The notes under the pieces: generated by a model
The model's input: the letters and a program-made list of their open reading frames with translations, nothing else
Databases searched by the model: none
Told to the model about the DNA's origin: nothing
DNA from: an uncultured Colwellia sp.
GTDB taxonomy: Bacteria; Pseudomonadota; Gammaproteobacteria; Enterobacterales; Alteromonadaceae
Assembly: GCA_913062815.1 (NCBI GenBank)
Contig: CAJXWZ010000020.1
Coordinates: 1 to 64,000 of the forward strand
Reading direction: 5' to 3'
Length of the DNA: 64,000 nt
In this document: positions 38,580 through 48,189 of the stretch, piece after piece
Numbering within the stretch: the first letter of the stretch is position 1
Layout of the letters: each line of letters opens with the position of its first letter
Made by a program: the position numbers and the translations under genes

Positions 38580-39629
38580 ATGAAAATGAATTTATCTAAT
38601 TATCTCTCAAGTGATTTGCCCAAATTGATTAGCCGCAGAACCCTTGCTTTATTTATATTACTAGCTTGTACAGCTGAAGCCTATAATTCAACGAATGAAG
38701 GCTATCAAATAACGCAAATATCCCCCGAACCATATACCCAAATTATACAACGTACAGGTAAAATAGACTTTGCTAGGGTGGTAAATCTTTCCTTCAAAAC
38801 AACGGGTTTTTTGACAGAGCTTAAGATAGACGAAGGCGATGTCTTTGACGAAAAACAGCTATTAGCTGCACTGGATACTTCCGAGCTTAGGGCTGAAAAA
38901 AACGCAACCTATGCTCGCTTATTACAGGCTAAGCGGAACATAGCGCGTGTAAAAACATTAATGAAAAAAAATCTTAGTTCACAGCACGAATTAGATGATG
39001 CATTAACCGCTGTTGAAACAGCCAGAGCCGCCTATCGGGTTGCTTATTATAACTTAGATAAATCACAGATTTATGCGCCTTTCAATGGTGTAGTGCTCAA
39101 ACGGAATACTGAATTAGGAGAGTTACAATCGCCTGGTGTTGGAGCGCTACAAGTTGCAAATTTGTTAAATAACTTAATTGTTAGCGTCGCTCTAACATCA
39201 GAAGAAATTTCTTTAGTACATTTAGGTCAAAAGGTAAAAGTTCATATAACACATTTAGGTATTATTGAAGGTCAGGTGAGTAAAATTCCAGCGATTGCGG
39301 ATAGTAGAAGTCATCTTTTTACTATCGAAGTAGCACTGTCTGATACAAGTATCAGCAAATCAATAATTGTTGGTCAACTTGCAGAGATTATTATTTATTC
39401 GCAAAGTCAGATATTTGTATATAGATTACCTATAGAAGCTCTAAATGCGGTTAATAAACACGGTCAGGCATTGATAGCTGTAGAGAAAAACAACAAAGCA
39501 CAGCAACAAGCACATACTATCTTTAAAATGGATAACGATTTTCTTTATTTACAATCCCATGAAAACTCAAATTCGATAGATGTGATCACCCAAGGGTGGA
39601 ATAAGCTGTCACTAGACTTAGTAGAGTAA
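38580..39629 (+). CDS. RND efflux membrane fusion protein
   Basis: Periplasmic adaptor that links an RND pump to an outer-membrane channel. The 349-residue protein has an N-terminal signal-like segment (to about 34), the lipoyl-type half motif (NLSFKTTGFLTELKIDEGDVF), a helical hairpin (about 105-150) and the second half motif KSQIYAPFNGVVLKRNTELGE. It pairs with the pump gene seven bases downstream. The GTG at 38577 is an alternative start; the ribosome site is poor either way. No outer-membrane channel gene is nearby. Confidence 0.85.
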   Translation: MKMNLSNYLSSDLPKLISRRTLALFILLACTAEAYNSTNEGYQITQISPEPYTQIIQRTGKIDFARVVNLSFKTTGFLTELKIDEGDVFDEKQLLAALDTSELRAEKNATYARLLQAKRNIARVKTLMKKNLSSQHELDDALTAVETARAAYRVAYYNLDKSQIYAPFNGVVLKRNTELGELQSPGVGALQVANLLNNLIVSVALTSEEISLVHLGQKVKVHITHLGIIEGQVSKIPAIADSRSHLFTIEVALSDTSISKSIIVGQLAEIIIYSQSQIFVYRLPIEALNAVNKHGQALIAVEKNNKAQQQAHTIFKMDNDFLYLQSHENSNSIDVITQGWNKLSLDLVE

Positions 39630-39636
39630 AATAGTA

Positions 39637-42600
39637 ATGAAGTTACCTAGTCTAGCGATAAAAAACGCCCAGTTTACGATAACGGTTGTTACTTTACTGG
39701 TATTGGTGGGAATAGTGTCATACCTCAACATGCCGCGCTCAGAAGATCCACAATTTGACTTACCCATTACACTTGTCGAGGTTGTCTACCCAGGTGCATC
39801 ACCAAATGATATTGAAACGCTTGTAGTCGATATTTTAGAAGAAGAAATATCTGAAATAGCGAACATTAAAAAAATTGAATCTGAAGTACGAAATGGTGCG
39901 GCAAGAATAACGGTAACTTTTATTTATGGTACAGATGCTGAGGCTTCTTATAACAAAATAAAACAAGCAATTGCCACAGTGAAACCTGATTTACCTACTG
40001 GGATACAACAACTAATAGTGATAAAAGCAACACCTAGTAGTGTTGCAATTATGCAGCTGGCAATGTGGAGTGAGTCTGACGATTATAAAGCAACTGAATT
40101 TTATGCAAAATTATTAGAAAAACGCTTGGAAACTATAACCAATATAAGAAAAGCCGATATATGGGGATATCCACAGCAAATAGTTGCTATCGATTTGAAG
40201 TTAAACTTATTACAGCACTATGGAATATCGGTAACCGATGTCAATAGAGTCTTACAAGGTAGAGCAATAAATATCGCTCCGGGTTTTGTTGACGCTAAAA
40301 CTCGCCGCTTTAATGTTAAAAGCAGTGGTAACTTTGCAAATTTAACTGAATTAGAGAATACCGTCCTAGTAAATAATAAAGACTTTGTTATAAAGTTAAA
40401 AGATATAGCTACGGTAGCTTTTAGTGATAGAGAACCAAGTTATATAGCTTATTATAAAAACCGACCTGTCATATATATTACTGCAGAACAACGAACGGGC
40501 AGTAATATATTTAGCCTAACAGAACAAATGAATAAAGAAATAGACGCATTTAAACAAAGTTTACCAGCTCAAATTAAACTGGAAATGATCTTCCAGCAAG
40601 CAGATAGCGTTGAAACAAGGGTTAATGGCTTTTTTGAAAACTTAGGTCAAGGCTTGATATTAGTTGGCTTATTAGCGTTGGTATTTTTAGGTGTTCGTGA
40701 GTCATTGGTGGTAATTGCAGCGATACCTTTATCTTTTTTAATAGCCATAGGATTGTTAGACTTTACGGGTTTCGGATTGCAGCAAATGTCAATTGTAGGC
40801 TTAATCATTGCATTAGGATTACTCGTTGATAACGCCATTGTGGTGACAGAAAGCATTCATCGAGAAAAACGCTATTGTACAAATTTGAATGAAGCTGCAA
40901 AAGTTGGTACTAGTAGAGTGGGCTGGGCAGTAACCAGTGGTACTATTACCACGATGTTAGCTTTTTTACCTATGTTAATGTTAAGCAGCAGTACGGGGGA
41001 TTTTATTCGCTCTATGCCGGTAACGGTAGTATTTGTACTACTGGCATCACTATTGATAGCTTTAACATTAACGCCACTTATTGCCAGTCATTTTTTTACT
41101 TTAAAACCTTCCAAGTTTAAAACCCTTCAACATTATATTAATGCTTTTGCAGAAGGTCTGTATCAACAATTTTTGCAAAAAGTATTAGCCTTTCGTTGGC
41201 TTGTTCTCATTTTAGCGGCAGGTTGCTTATTTCTAATGCTGTCATTATTTGGCGAAGTTGGGGTGAGTTTATTTCCTCGAGCAGAAAAGCCGATGATTTT
41301 AATCGATGTGGAAATGCCAGTTAATTCATCACTTAGTAATACAGAAAATTTGACCAAAAAAGTTGCAACTTATATTGAACAACAGCCGTTAGTGTCAAAA
41401 GTAGCCTTAAATATTGGTAATTCAAATCCGCGTATATATTACAATGAAATACCTAAACGTGGTCGCGTTACCTTCGGTCAAATACTCATAGTACTACAAG
41501 AGTATGATGCTGAAGAAGTCTCAGAGTTAGTGGGCTCTCTTCGAAGGGAGTTTTCAAATTGGCCACAAGCCAATATTAAAGTAAAAGAGTTTACACAAGG
41601 GCCAGTAACCGACCAACCGATTACAATTCGGTTGATGAGTGAATCTTTAGACGACTTAGAAAAAGTATCAATTAATCTTGCTGAAAAAATGGCTGAAACT
41701 ACAGGGATCATAAATATTGATAATCCTATAGGTATGGCAAATACGGAGCTAGAACTGAATATTAATTATGATCAAGCTGGCTTAAGTGGCGTTAATATCA
41801 ATAATTTAGACAATACTTTGAAAACAATACTTTCAGGTACTGATGTCGGCCGCTTTAATGATGAAAATGGTGAAGATTACCCGATAGTGGTACGAAAAAG
41901 AAACCCTGATATTAACGGTCTTGAAAATGTCTATATCAGCAGTCAAGATGGGGAAAATATTCCGCTAGATCAAATCATCACAAAAAAATTAAAGAAGGGA
42001 AGAACAGACTTTTTTCATTATCAAAAATTACGTATGGCTAAAGTGTCTGCTGATGCAGAAAAAGGTTACTCAGTAAACGAGTTAACTACTCAAATGGTAG
42101 AGTATTTACAACAATCTACCTTACCGCAGGGCATGCATTATTCATTAGGCGGAGAAGAAGAATCAAGGCAAGAATCTTTTTCAGGGTTGGCGCAAATAAT
42201 GATTATTACTGCCGTTGGTATTTTTGGGGTGTTGGTTTTACAATTTAAATCTTTTTTACAACCTCTCATTATTTTTAGTTCTATTCCTTTTGCGATGGCA
42301 GGTTCAGTTATTGGTTTGTATATTACGGGTTTGTCGTTTTCTATGATGGCCTTTATTGGCTTAATCAGTCTATTTGGCATTGTCGTTAACAATGCCATTA
42401 TTTTGATTGATACGACCAATAGAAATATTATTGGGGGCTATGATACTCTTGAGGCCATTCTAAGTGCCAGTGTTACACGCTTCACTCCAATTTTGTTAAC
42501 GACACTTACAACAATTGTTGGTCTGTTACCATTAACTATACTCGGTGGAGGCTTATGGCAGCCATTAGGCGTGGTATTGATTTCTGGCTTATGTGTTTCA

Positions 42601-42702
42601 GCTATTTCGAGTTTTCTCTTAGTACCTGTGTTAACGCAGTTGTTTACGCGTACAGAGCAAGAGCATACTTTTGCTAGAAATAAAGCCTTAGATAAAAACT
42701 AG
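39637..42702 (+). CDS. RND-family efflux permease
   Basis: Inner-membrane proton-driven exporter of the AcrB/MexF type. The 1021-residue protein has the family layout: TM1 near the N-terminus, a large periplasmic loop (SEDPQFDLPITLVEVVYPGASP opening in shorter form PGASPNDIETLV), six TM helices with the proton-relay motif GLLVDNAIVVTE, a second loop and six more TM helices (GIVVNNAIILID). The second half has Asn where the first has Asp, as usual. Substrate unknown. Its stop shares CTAG with the stop of the convergent nucleotidyltransferase gene. Confidence 0.92.
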   Translation: MKLPSLAIKNAQFTITVVTLLVLVGIVSYLNMPRSEDPQFDLPITLVEVVYPGASPNDIETLVVDILEEEISEIANIKKIESEVRNGAARITVTFIYGTDAEASYNKIKQAIATVKPDLPTGIQQLIVIKATPSSVAIMQLAMWSESDDYKATEFYAKLLEKRLETITNIRKADIWGYPQQIVAIDLKLNLLQHYGISVTDVNRVLQGRAINIAPGFVDAKTRRFNVKSSGNFANLTELENTVLVNNKDFVIKLKDIATVAFSDREPSYIAYYKNRPVIYITAEQRTGSNIFSLTEQMNKEIDAFKQSLPAQIKLEMIFQQADSVETRVNGFFENLGQGLILVGLLALVFLGVRESLVVIAAIPLSFLIAIGLLDFTGFGLQQMSIVGLIIALGLLVDNAIVVTESIHREKRYCTNLNEAAKVGTSRVGWAVTSGTITTMLAFLPMLMLSSSTGDFIRSMPVTVVFVLLASLLIALTLTPLIASHFFTLKPSKFKTLQHYINAFAEGLYQQFLQKVLAFRWLVLILAAGCLFLMLSLFGEVGVSLFPRAEKPMILIDVEMPVNSSLSNTENLTKKVATYIEQQPLVSKVALNIGNSNPRIYYNEIPKRGRVTFGQILIVLQEYDAEEVSELVGSLRREFSNWPQANIKVKEFTQGPVTDQPITIRLMSESLDDLEKVSINLAEKMAETTGIINIDNPIGMANTELELNINYDQAGLSGVNINNLDNTLKTILSGTDVGRFNDENGEDYPIVVRKRNPDINGLENVYISSQDGENIPLDQIITKKLKKGRTDFFHYQKLRMAKVSADAEKGYSVNELTTQMVEYLQQSTLPQGMHYSLGGEEESRQESFSGLAQIMIITAVGIFGVLVLQFKSFLQPLIIFSSIPFAMAGSVIGLYITGLSFSMMAFIGLISLFGIVVNNAIILIDTTNRNIIGGYDTLEAILSASVTRFTPILLTTLTTIVGLLPLTILGGGLWQPLGVVLISGLCVSAISSFLLVPVLTQLFTRTEQEHTFARNKALDKN

Positions 42703-43886
42703 TCTTCGTCAAGTTGATGAAACCTAGGGTCTAGTGCATCAGCTTTATTTATTTTAGCAGGTTCTTTTTTAGTAAATTCAATTAACTGTAACCAAGACTT
42801 CCTACATAAATGAGGTATAAGCAAACGTAGCGGCATTCTAAGCAGGTGACCACGCCAATAAGCAAGCTGTGCAGCAAGAGTAAACCTCCAAGTAACCGTT
42901 GTACTGTGATGAGCATTGAATAAATGAGTGAAGGTAAAGTCAGCAGTTAACAGGCGTACCGTTTGCATTTGATACTGAGCGACAAATACTCTCGCTTCTT
43001 CGGGTAAGGCTCTATTGAATACTTTGTCTAGATAACGCCAAGCAAAAAACAACGACTGTTGTTGATTGATTTGCTGAGCTAACTTAATGAGCTTCTGGCT
43101 AAAGCTCTGGTCATTACTTTCAAAATGGCTAAATAAAATATCCAGATCTGATAAGCCACGTAAGCCTTGTTCCAATTCCCCTTCATGAAATAGGTGTATA
43201 GCACTATGTAAAAACATAGCTTCAGGTGCTAGCACATAGCTAGGATCATAATTCGTGGGATTGTCCAAGATGTTTTTTTCAGCAATGATTAATGCACCGG
43301 CGCTCAATAAGCTAATATCAATTTTATTATCGTTACAAACGGGCAGAATATTGTGGTGAATATCTATTATGGTTCCACGTAAAATATGTTGCATTGGAGG
43401 AATTTCGTGCATGTAATTACGATAATAAGCCTGATCTTGGTCATCAGTTTTTTGTGATTTCCAACCCTTGCACTTTAATGCTATTTCTATTCGTGAGATT
43501 TCATCTTTATTAAGTAAAATATCAATATCAGAAAAATATCGACCTTGGGCCAATGGTAAATCGGCTAATAGATAAGCGGTGCCTTTTAAATAAATCGTCT
43601 TGATCTTTAGCTTACGAAATAACTCATCTAATTCTTGCACTTCTTGGCGAACTTGCTGATGTAAATGCGCCACTTTTACTTGTTCACTATTAATATGGTG
43701 CAGTATTTTTTCAGGAATATGACAGGTTAGATCAAGTTTAGTAAAGTTGTAGGCAAGTCTTGCTAGCATTTTAGCGCTACTGGCTTGGCGTAAAAGCAAG
43801 TTCCAGTCACTGGCGCTAAAACTCTTGATTACTGCAGGATTTCGTAAAGCGCTTAGTAATATTGAAGTGACCATTTTAATGAGCAA
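42699..43886 (-). CDS. Nucleotidyltransferase-family protein (HPr-rel-A operon)
   Basis: A 395-residue protein of the NTP_transf_5 type: IYLKGTAYLL and GRYFSDIDILL, with Asp120 and Asp122 as the metal-binding pair of the nucleotidyltransferase fold, then EIPPMQHILRGTIIDIHHNI. Such proteins occur beside HprK-related kinases and in exosortase gene regions. The group transferred and its target are unknown. It is last in a four-gene operon and overlaps the kinase gene by 11 bases. Confidence 0.75.
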   Translation of the reverse strand: MLIKMVTSILLSALRNPAVIKSFSASDWNLLLRQASSAKMLARLAYNFTKLDLTCHIPEKILHHINSEQVKVAHLHQQVRQEVQELDELFRKLKIKTIYLKGTAYLLADLPLAQGRYFSDIDILLNKDEISRIEIALKCKGWKSQKTDDQDQAYYRNYMHEIPPMQHILRGTIIDIHHNILPVCNDNKIDISLLSAGALIIAEKNILDNPTNYDPSYVLAPEAMFLHSAIHLFHEGELEQGLRGLSDLDILFSHFESNDQSFSQKLIKLAQQINQQQSLFFAWRYLDKVFNRALPEEARVFVAQYQMQTVRLLTADFTFTHLFNAHHSTTVTWRFTLAAQLAYWRGHLLRMPLRLLIPHLCRKSWLQLIEFTKKEPAKINKADALDPRFHQLDED

Positions 43887-44829
43887 ACTCCTCGAAAAAT
43901 GCTAATACCTCTTCAGTACTACTGTATGTCAGCGTATGGCATTGAACCTGATCAATAAGTGCTGCCACCGTGTTGAAGCCAGCTTCGGCCAAAACGGCAT
44001 AATTAAAACTATTCTCTATTACACTCATAAATGCAGTAGCTTTATCGGTTTCTTGTACATTGATAGCTTGGTTGACTTGATATTTAGGAAATATAATAGC
44101 AAATGGACGGACTGGTTCAGCAACATACTCAACACTAACAGTTGAAGGTTTTAAATGGCTAATAGTTCCTTTATTTGTGTCATCGACAATTTCGCCAAAA
44201 ACAGTGTTGTGACTTTGAGCGCTAATTACTTTAATTGATTCATTTTTAAGACTGATAGGACGGGCTAGAGCATGTAGTTGGCAACTTTTTAAATCAATCA
44301 GTGCCATCTCATCAGACAATAAGCGCCAACCATTTAATGCTAATAAAGCGCAGAGAGTACTTTTACCTGAGCCAGATTGTGCAGGCAATATCACCGATTT
44401 GCCATTCTTCTCTAATACGGCACTATGTAACAACAAATAATGATGCGCATGTTGGGCAATACACCAATTCATGCCCCATTCTAATAATGGAAATGCTTGG
44501 CTAGCGGGTAATGGCAAAAAAGGACTGTAATCATCACTATAAAAGTTAATTTGTGGTTTAATGAAGCGACGTATGCCTTTGGTTTTTTTGATAGACACAT
44601 AAAAATCAATTAAATCATCGTGACTGAGTAATTGAAAGTCAGCATAAATTTTTTGTACGTTGTTAACTATACTAGGTAAGGATGATTTAATACAAAAAGT
44701 AAAGGGACCAACCGCCAGAACCAAACCATCTTTGTTTAATCGTTTTGAAATCTCATGGGTGTTCAGGCTGCTGAGTGTTTGATTTTTAGGCACTATGGAA
44801 TATTTGTGGGTTATTAAGTCAATGCGCAA
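43876..44829 (-). CDS. HprK-related kinase A
   Basis: A 317-residue protein related to the HPr kinase/phosphatase catalytic core: P-loop PAQSGSGKST (149-158) and LLSDEMALID (170-179) for the second metal-binding motif. It lacks the N-terminal domain and the C-terminal signature that HprK uses on HPr, so it probably acts on another target. Family members (HprK-related kinase A, TIGR04352 type) occur with a PqqD-like protein, as here. It starts nine bases after that gene. Confidence 0.8.
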   Translation of the reverse strand: MRIDLITHKYSIVPKNQTLSSLNTHEISKRLNKDGLVLAVGPFTFCIKSSLPSIVNNVQKIYADFQLLSHDDLIDFYVSIKKTKGIRRFIKPQINFYSDDYSPFLPLPASQAFPLLEWGMNWCIAQHAHHYLLLHSAVLEKNGKSVILPAQSGSGKSTLCALLALNGWRLLSDEMALIDLKSCQLHALARPISLKNESIKVISAQSHNTVFGEIVDDTNKGTISHLKPSTVSVEYVAEPVRPFAIIFPKYQVNQAINVQETDKATAFMSVIENSFNYAVLAEAGFNTVAALIDQVQCHTLTYSSTEEVLAFFEEFAH

Positions 44830-44838
44830 AAATTGATT

Positions 44839-45114
44839 TTACAATGAATGAACGCGAATTAACTTTAATTGCAAAAGATTATTAATCATATCCTGAATAT
44901 AATCATTAATCCTAGTTTTTTCGTCATTAGAGCATTCTTGTGTAAAGAATTGTTTTAATTGTGCTAATGAATTTGATTTATTCGTAGACATTTGTCCGAG
45001 TATTTCGATAACATTATTGTCAAGACAATGTGTTTGACCTGTATTAGGGTCAAACACTATCACTTGTTCAGAAAAATATTCATGTAATAAATTAGAGCTT
45101 TTTATAAGAAGCAT
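44839..45114 (-). CDS. PqqD-like protein (HPr-rel-A system)
   Basis: A 91-residue protein of the PqqD-type fold: a beta hairpin (VIVFDPNTGQTHCLDNNVIEILGQM) followed by helices. PqqD-like domains bind precursor peptides in ribosomal peptide pathways. Together with the kinase gene behind it this fits the PqqD-family member of the HPr-rel-A system. It starts eight bases after the Tat-exported protein gene, which may encode its client. Confidence 0.7.
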   Translation of the reverse strand: MLLIKSSNLLHEYFSEQVIVFDPNTGQTHCLDNNVIEILGQMSTNKSNSLAQLKQFFTQECSNDEKTRINDYIQDMINNLLQLKLIRVHSL

Positions 45115-45122
45115 ATTTTTTA

Positions 45123-45764
45123 TTATGCTCGTAAGTGTATGCCTTCTAACATATCCGATACATCATCTGCTATAGATGAGTCTAATGCAACAGAATTGGC
45201 TATATCACCAACATCAGCTAAATCATATGGATAACCAACAATATCTTTAAGAGATGCATTTATAAAGGCAGTGGCTAATTCTCGCTCATATGATTTGTTC
45301 CCACCAAGCTCCAACGCCTGTTGCAGCGTATAACCATCAAGACCTAATAGGTCAGTATATTTGAGAGCAGAAAAATGCAGCTGACCACTAATCTTTACAA
45401 AATACGCATCTGGATTATTTTTGTATTTATTTTTTAATTTTTTGTTTCCAAAAGCGTCAAGTTTAAACTCACCATCTTCGTCCGTCTTAAAATGTTGATC
45501 TTTCATGCCGACATAGTGATTTTTCCAATGACCATGACTTAAACCACCAGCTAAATCACATGTATGTTGATGATTAGAAACATTGCCTGACATAATACCT
45601 GACATGCAAGCTGCACCCCAAGCCGGTTTCGCAGAACTTGCTATAACAATAGGTGCACCAATAGCGGCTTTCTTTAAAAAGCTTCGTCTTGCATCGGTAG
45701 TGCTTGCACTTGCCTCTAAAGAAGCTTTATCTTGTTCTGTAGAGTTATTATTGTGCTCTAACAT
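45123..45764 (-). CDS. Tat-exported protein with GLSHGHWKNH motif
   Basis: A 213-residue protein with a twin-arginine signal (ARRSFLKKAAIGAPIVIAS, arginines 26-27; cleavage near AWGA at 51), so it should be exported folded by the TatABC complex encoded at 2170-3661. The mature part opens with two cysteines around SGIMSGNVS and the motif GLSHGHWKNH (74-83), a variant of the GLSPGYWKNH seen in uncharacterised exported proteins. The rest is helical with YTLQQALELGG. It heads an operon with PqqD-like, HprK-like and nucleotidyltransferase proteins, which may modify it before export. Function unknown. Confidence 0.75.
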   Translation of the reverse strand: MLEHNNNSTEQDKASLEASASTTDARRSFLKKAAIGAPIVIASSAKPAWGAACMSGIMSGNVSNHQHTCDLAGGLSHGHWKNHYVGMKDQHFKTDEDGEFKLDAFGNKKLKNKYKNNPDAYFVKISGQLHFSALKYTDLLGLDGYTLQQALELGGNKSYERELATAFINASLKDIVGYPYDLADVGDIANSVALDSSIADDVSDMLEGIHLRA

Positions 45765-46127
45765 TTCATTAATCCTTTTATTACTGCTTGCTGTTAATAA
45801 TCGACTGTCAGCTATTTTTACAAACCGAGGAGATTATATCAATATCCTGATTAAATAGCACATTTCATGCCCTTTTTATTTATTTAATATAAAACAGTAA
45901 CTTAATCTAGTTGTGATATGGTTTTAAGAAAATGTGTAAATAATACCTACATACGGAAATTATTTATTTATAAGTGAGTACAATTGGCATGTTGTTTTGT
46001 TATTCTATTGGTGTTCAGAATAGAGCTTAGGGTAAATATAACTTTAACTTCGATAGTGTCGCTAGAGGAAAAAGGAATCACTTGATTATATAGCTTGGTA
46101 TTCAGTTAAGTAAAAATAAGGAAAAAA
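45765..46127. other. Divergent control region, HPr-rel-A operon / prsK
   Basis: 363 bases between two divergent operons. On the minus strand GGGCAT-GAAAT-GTGC (45858-45872) is a possible sigma-54 promoter. On the plus strand a TGGCAT near 45988 lacks a proper -12 element. No gene is supported here. Confidence 0.5.
45858..45872 (-). promoter_or_regulatory. Candidate sigma-54 promoter, HPr-rel-A operon
   Basis: Read on the minus strand, GGGCATGAAATGTGC has the GG and GC pairs at the correct 12-base distance of -24/-12 promoters, but the -12 element is GTGC, not TTGC. It lies 94 bases before the start of the Tat-exported protein gene. Confidence 0.35.
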
Positions 46128-48152
46128 ATGACATTCATTGGTGTTTCAGGTTATGTAGTAGCAGGGTTAGCTTATATAGTTTTTACTTTACTCTTGTTAG
46201 CCGCAGGCAACAAAACTTTGTCAGGTCGGCTGGTGCTAGTGTGCGGTATAACAATACTTGCATCATCGATTATTGCTGCTTTGCAAATTGATCAAAGCTT
46301 TTCATTACATACCGTTTTAATGATAGAAAATGTCAAATTGGCCTTGTGGTCGCTGCTTATTTTATCTACTCAAGCGAACGTAACTACCATGAGAATGGCG
46401 CTTCGCGATCTTCAAATTAAGAAATATTTGTTCACCTGGTTTATGTTATCAATTTTATGTTGGCTGGCGGCCTTAACACAGCCAAATGGTAGCAAATATA
46501 TATTTTCTCTATTTCTGATCTTAAATTTATGGTTACTGGTATTGTTAGAACAGCTATATCGTAATGCTGATGTTAAAGTGAAATGGGCACTGTGGTCATT
46601 CATAATTGGCTTAGGCATGAGCACCGTTTTTGACTTTGTACTGTTCGCACAGGCAGCTATGGTTAATCAACTTGATTTTAGCTACTGGTATGCGCGAGGT
46701 TATGTTATAGCGATTGGCATGCCATTAATTTTGATTAGTACCCGTCGTATTAAAAACTGGTCCGTAAATGTTTTTGTCTCAAGAGATGTGGTTTTCTATA
46801 GCTCAATGCTGATGATTTCCGGCTTTTATTTGTTGCTCTTAGCGCTAGCTGGTTATGTTATCAATTATTTTGGTGGTGCTTGGGGAGATGTGATCAGTAT
46901 TGCTTTTGTATTATTGGGCGGTACGGTATTAGCAGCTTTATTAATAACAGAAAAGTTACGTAGAGAAGTTAAAGTGTTTATCACCAAGCACTTTTTTGCT
47001 AATAAGTATGATTATCGCATTGAATGGCTAAAATCAATTGATCAACTCAGTCATTCTAACAATGAAAATTATTATCAAACCGCAACCAAAATAATCAGTT
47101 CATCCTTAAATATTGAAAAAATAGGCCTCGTAAGTAAAGCTTCAATAGGTGCCTATAAACTTGTTTATCAGCAGGGTCTAATGATAGAAAGTAACCAGTT
47201 ACATTGGCTATCTTCAGTCGATAATTTTTGTCAGTTACATGGCTGGATTATTGATGTACGTGAGTATGCTAGTATCGAAAGCTCTTACCCTGATTTAGAC
47301 TTAAACTTAGAGCATTGTCGTGCCCATAATATTGATATTATTATACCTATTTTTAAAAACGACTTTGTATACGGTTTTTTCTTACTTGCATTGCCTAAAG
47401 GCTATAATTTATTAAATTGGGAAGATAGAGATTTGCTGTATGCTTTGACTAAACAGCTAAGTAACTATATCTCACTAAATGAAGCAAATGAAAGTCTGGC
47501 AGAATCGAAACAGTTCGATGCTTTTAATCGAATGTCAGCATTTTTAGTACACGATTTAAAAAATATTCAGGCACAATTAGGGCTAATAAATGCCAATGCA
47601 AAAAAGCATAGAGATAACCCTGCTTTTATTGATGATGTATTTGACACCATAGATTCAGCTACGAATAGACTCGATAAAGTACTCAATCAATTGCGAAACA
47701 AGCAAGTTGCAGAGTCAAATAAAAAGCGGGTAAGTGTTAATGACTTACTAGAAAAAGTTGCCAAACAGCGTAATGTCACTACACCCAAAGTAACACTTGA
47801 AATCTTTGCCGCAATTGAAATTGTTATTGACCAAGAAACCTTTTATTCTGTATTAAATCATTTGGTACAAAATGCTCAAGAAGCGACGGCAAGTGATGGC
47901 TGGGTAAAAATAAGAGCCGAAATTATTGCGAATAACCTAAATATAGCGGTATTAGATAACGGGTGCGGTATGTCGAGTGAATTTATACAACACCGTTTAT
48001 TTAAGCCGTTTGATACCACTAAAGGTAATGCTGGTATGGGCATTGGTGTTTATGAAGCTAAACAATTTATAGAAAGTACTGGCGGCACAATGCAAGTAAC
48101 CAGTTTTGAAGATGAAGGTAGTATTTTTCATTTAGTTATTTCATGCGAATAA
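46128..48152 (+). CDS. prsK: PEP-CTERM system histidine kinase PrsK
   Basis: Membrane sensor kinase of the exosortase A system. The 674-residue protein has a helical membrane domain of about eight segments (to about 285), a GAF-like domain (about 310-450), a dimerisation helix with LVHDLKNIQAQLG holding the phospho-acceptor His, and an ATPase domain (HLVQNAQEAT, LDNGCGMSSEF, KGNAGMGIGVYEAK). Length and layout match the XrtA/PEP-CTERM histidine kinase family. It is followed by prsR and prsT, and its signal is unknown. Confidence 0.9.
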   Translation: MTFIGVSGYVVAGLAYIVFTLLLLAAGNKTLSGRLVLVCGITILASSIIAALQIDQSFSLHTVLMIENVKLALWSLLILSTQANVTTMRMALRDLQIKKYLFTWFMLSILCWLAALTQPNGSKYIFSLFLILNLWLLVLLEQLYRNADVKVKWALWSFIIGLGMSTVFDFVLFAQAAMVNQLDFSYWYARGYVIAIGMPLILISTRRIKNWSVNVFVSRDVVFYSSMLMISGFYLLLLALAGYVINYFGGAWGDVISIAFVLLGGTVLAALLITEKLRREVKVFITKHFFANKYDYRIEWLKSIDQLSHSNNENYYQTATKIISSSLNIEKIGLVSKASIGAYKLVYQQGLMIESNQLHWLSSVDNFCQLHGWIIDVREYASIESSYPDLDLNLEHCRAHNIDIIIPIFKNDFVYGFFLLALPKGYNLLNWEDRDLLYALTKQLSNYISLNEANESLAESKQFDAFNRMSAFLVHDLKNIQAQLGLINANAKKHRDNPAFIDDVFDTIDSATNRLDKVLNQLRNKQVAESNKKRVSVNDLLEKVAKQRNVTTPKVTLEIFAAIEIVIDQETFYSVLNHLVQNAQEATASDGWVKIRAEIIANNLNIAVLDNGCGMSSEFIQHRLFKPFDTTKGNAGMGIGVYEAKQFIESTGGTMQVTSFEDEGSIFHLVISCE

Positions 48153-48189
48153 TTAAAAAATATAATATTTAAAAGGAAGTAGCTTAGCT

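Noticed and set aside
45987..46003. TGGCAT-GTTGT-TTTG before prsK as sigma-54 promoter
   Set aside because: The -24 half fits but the required GC of the -12 half is absent.
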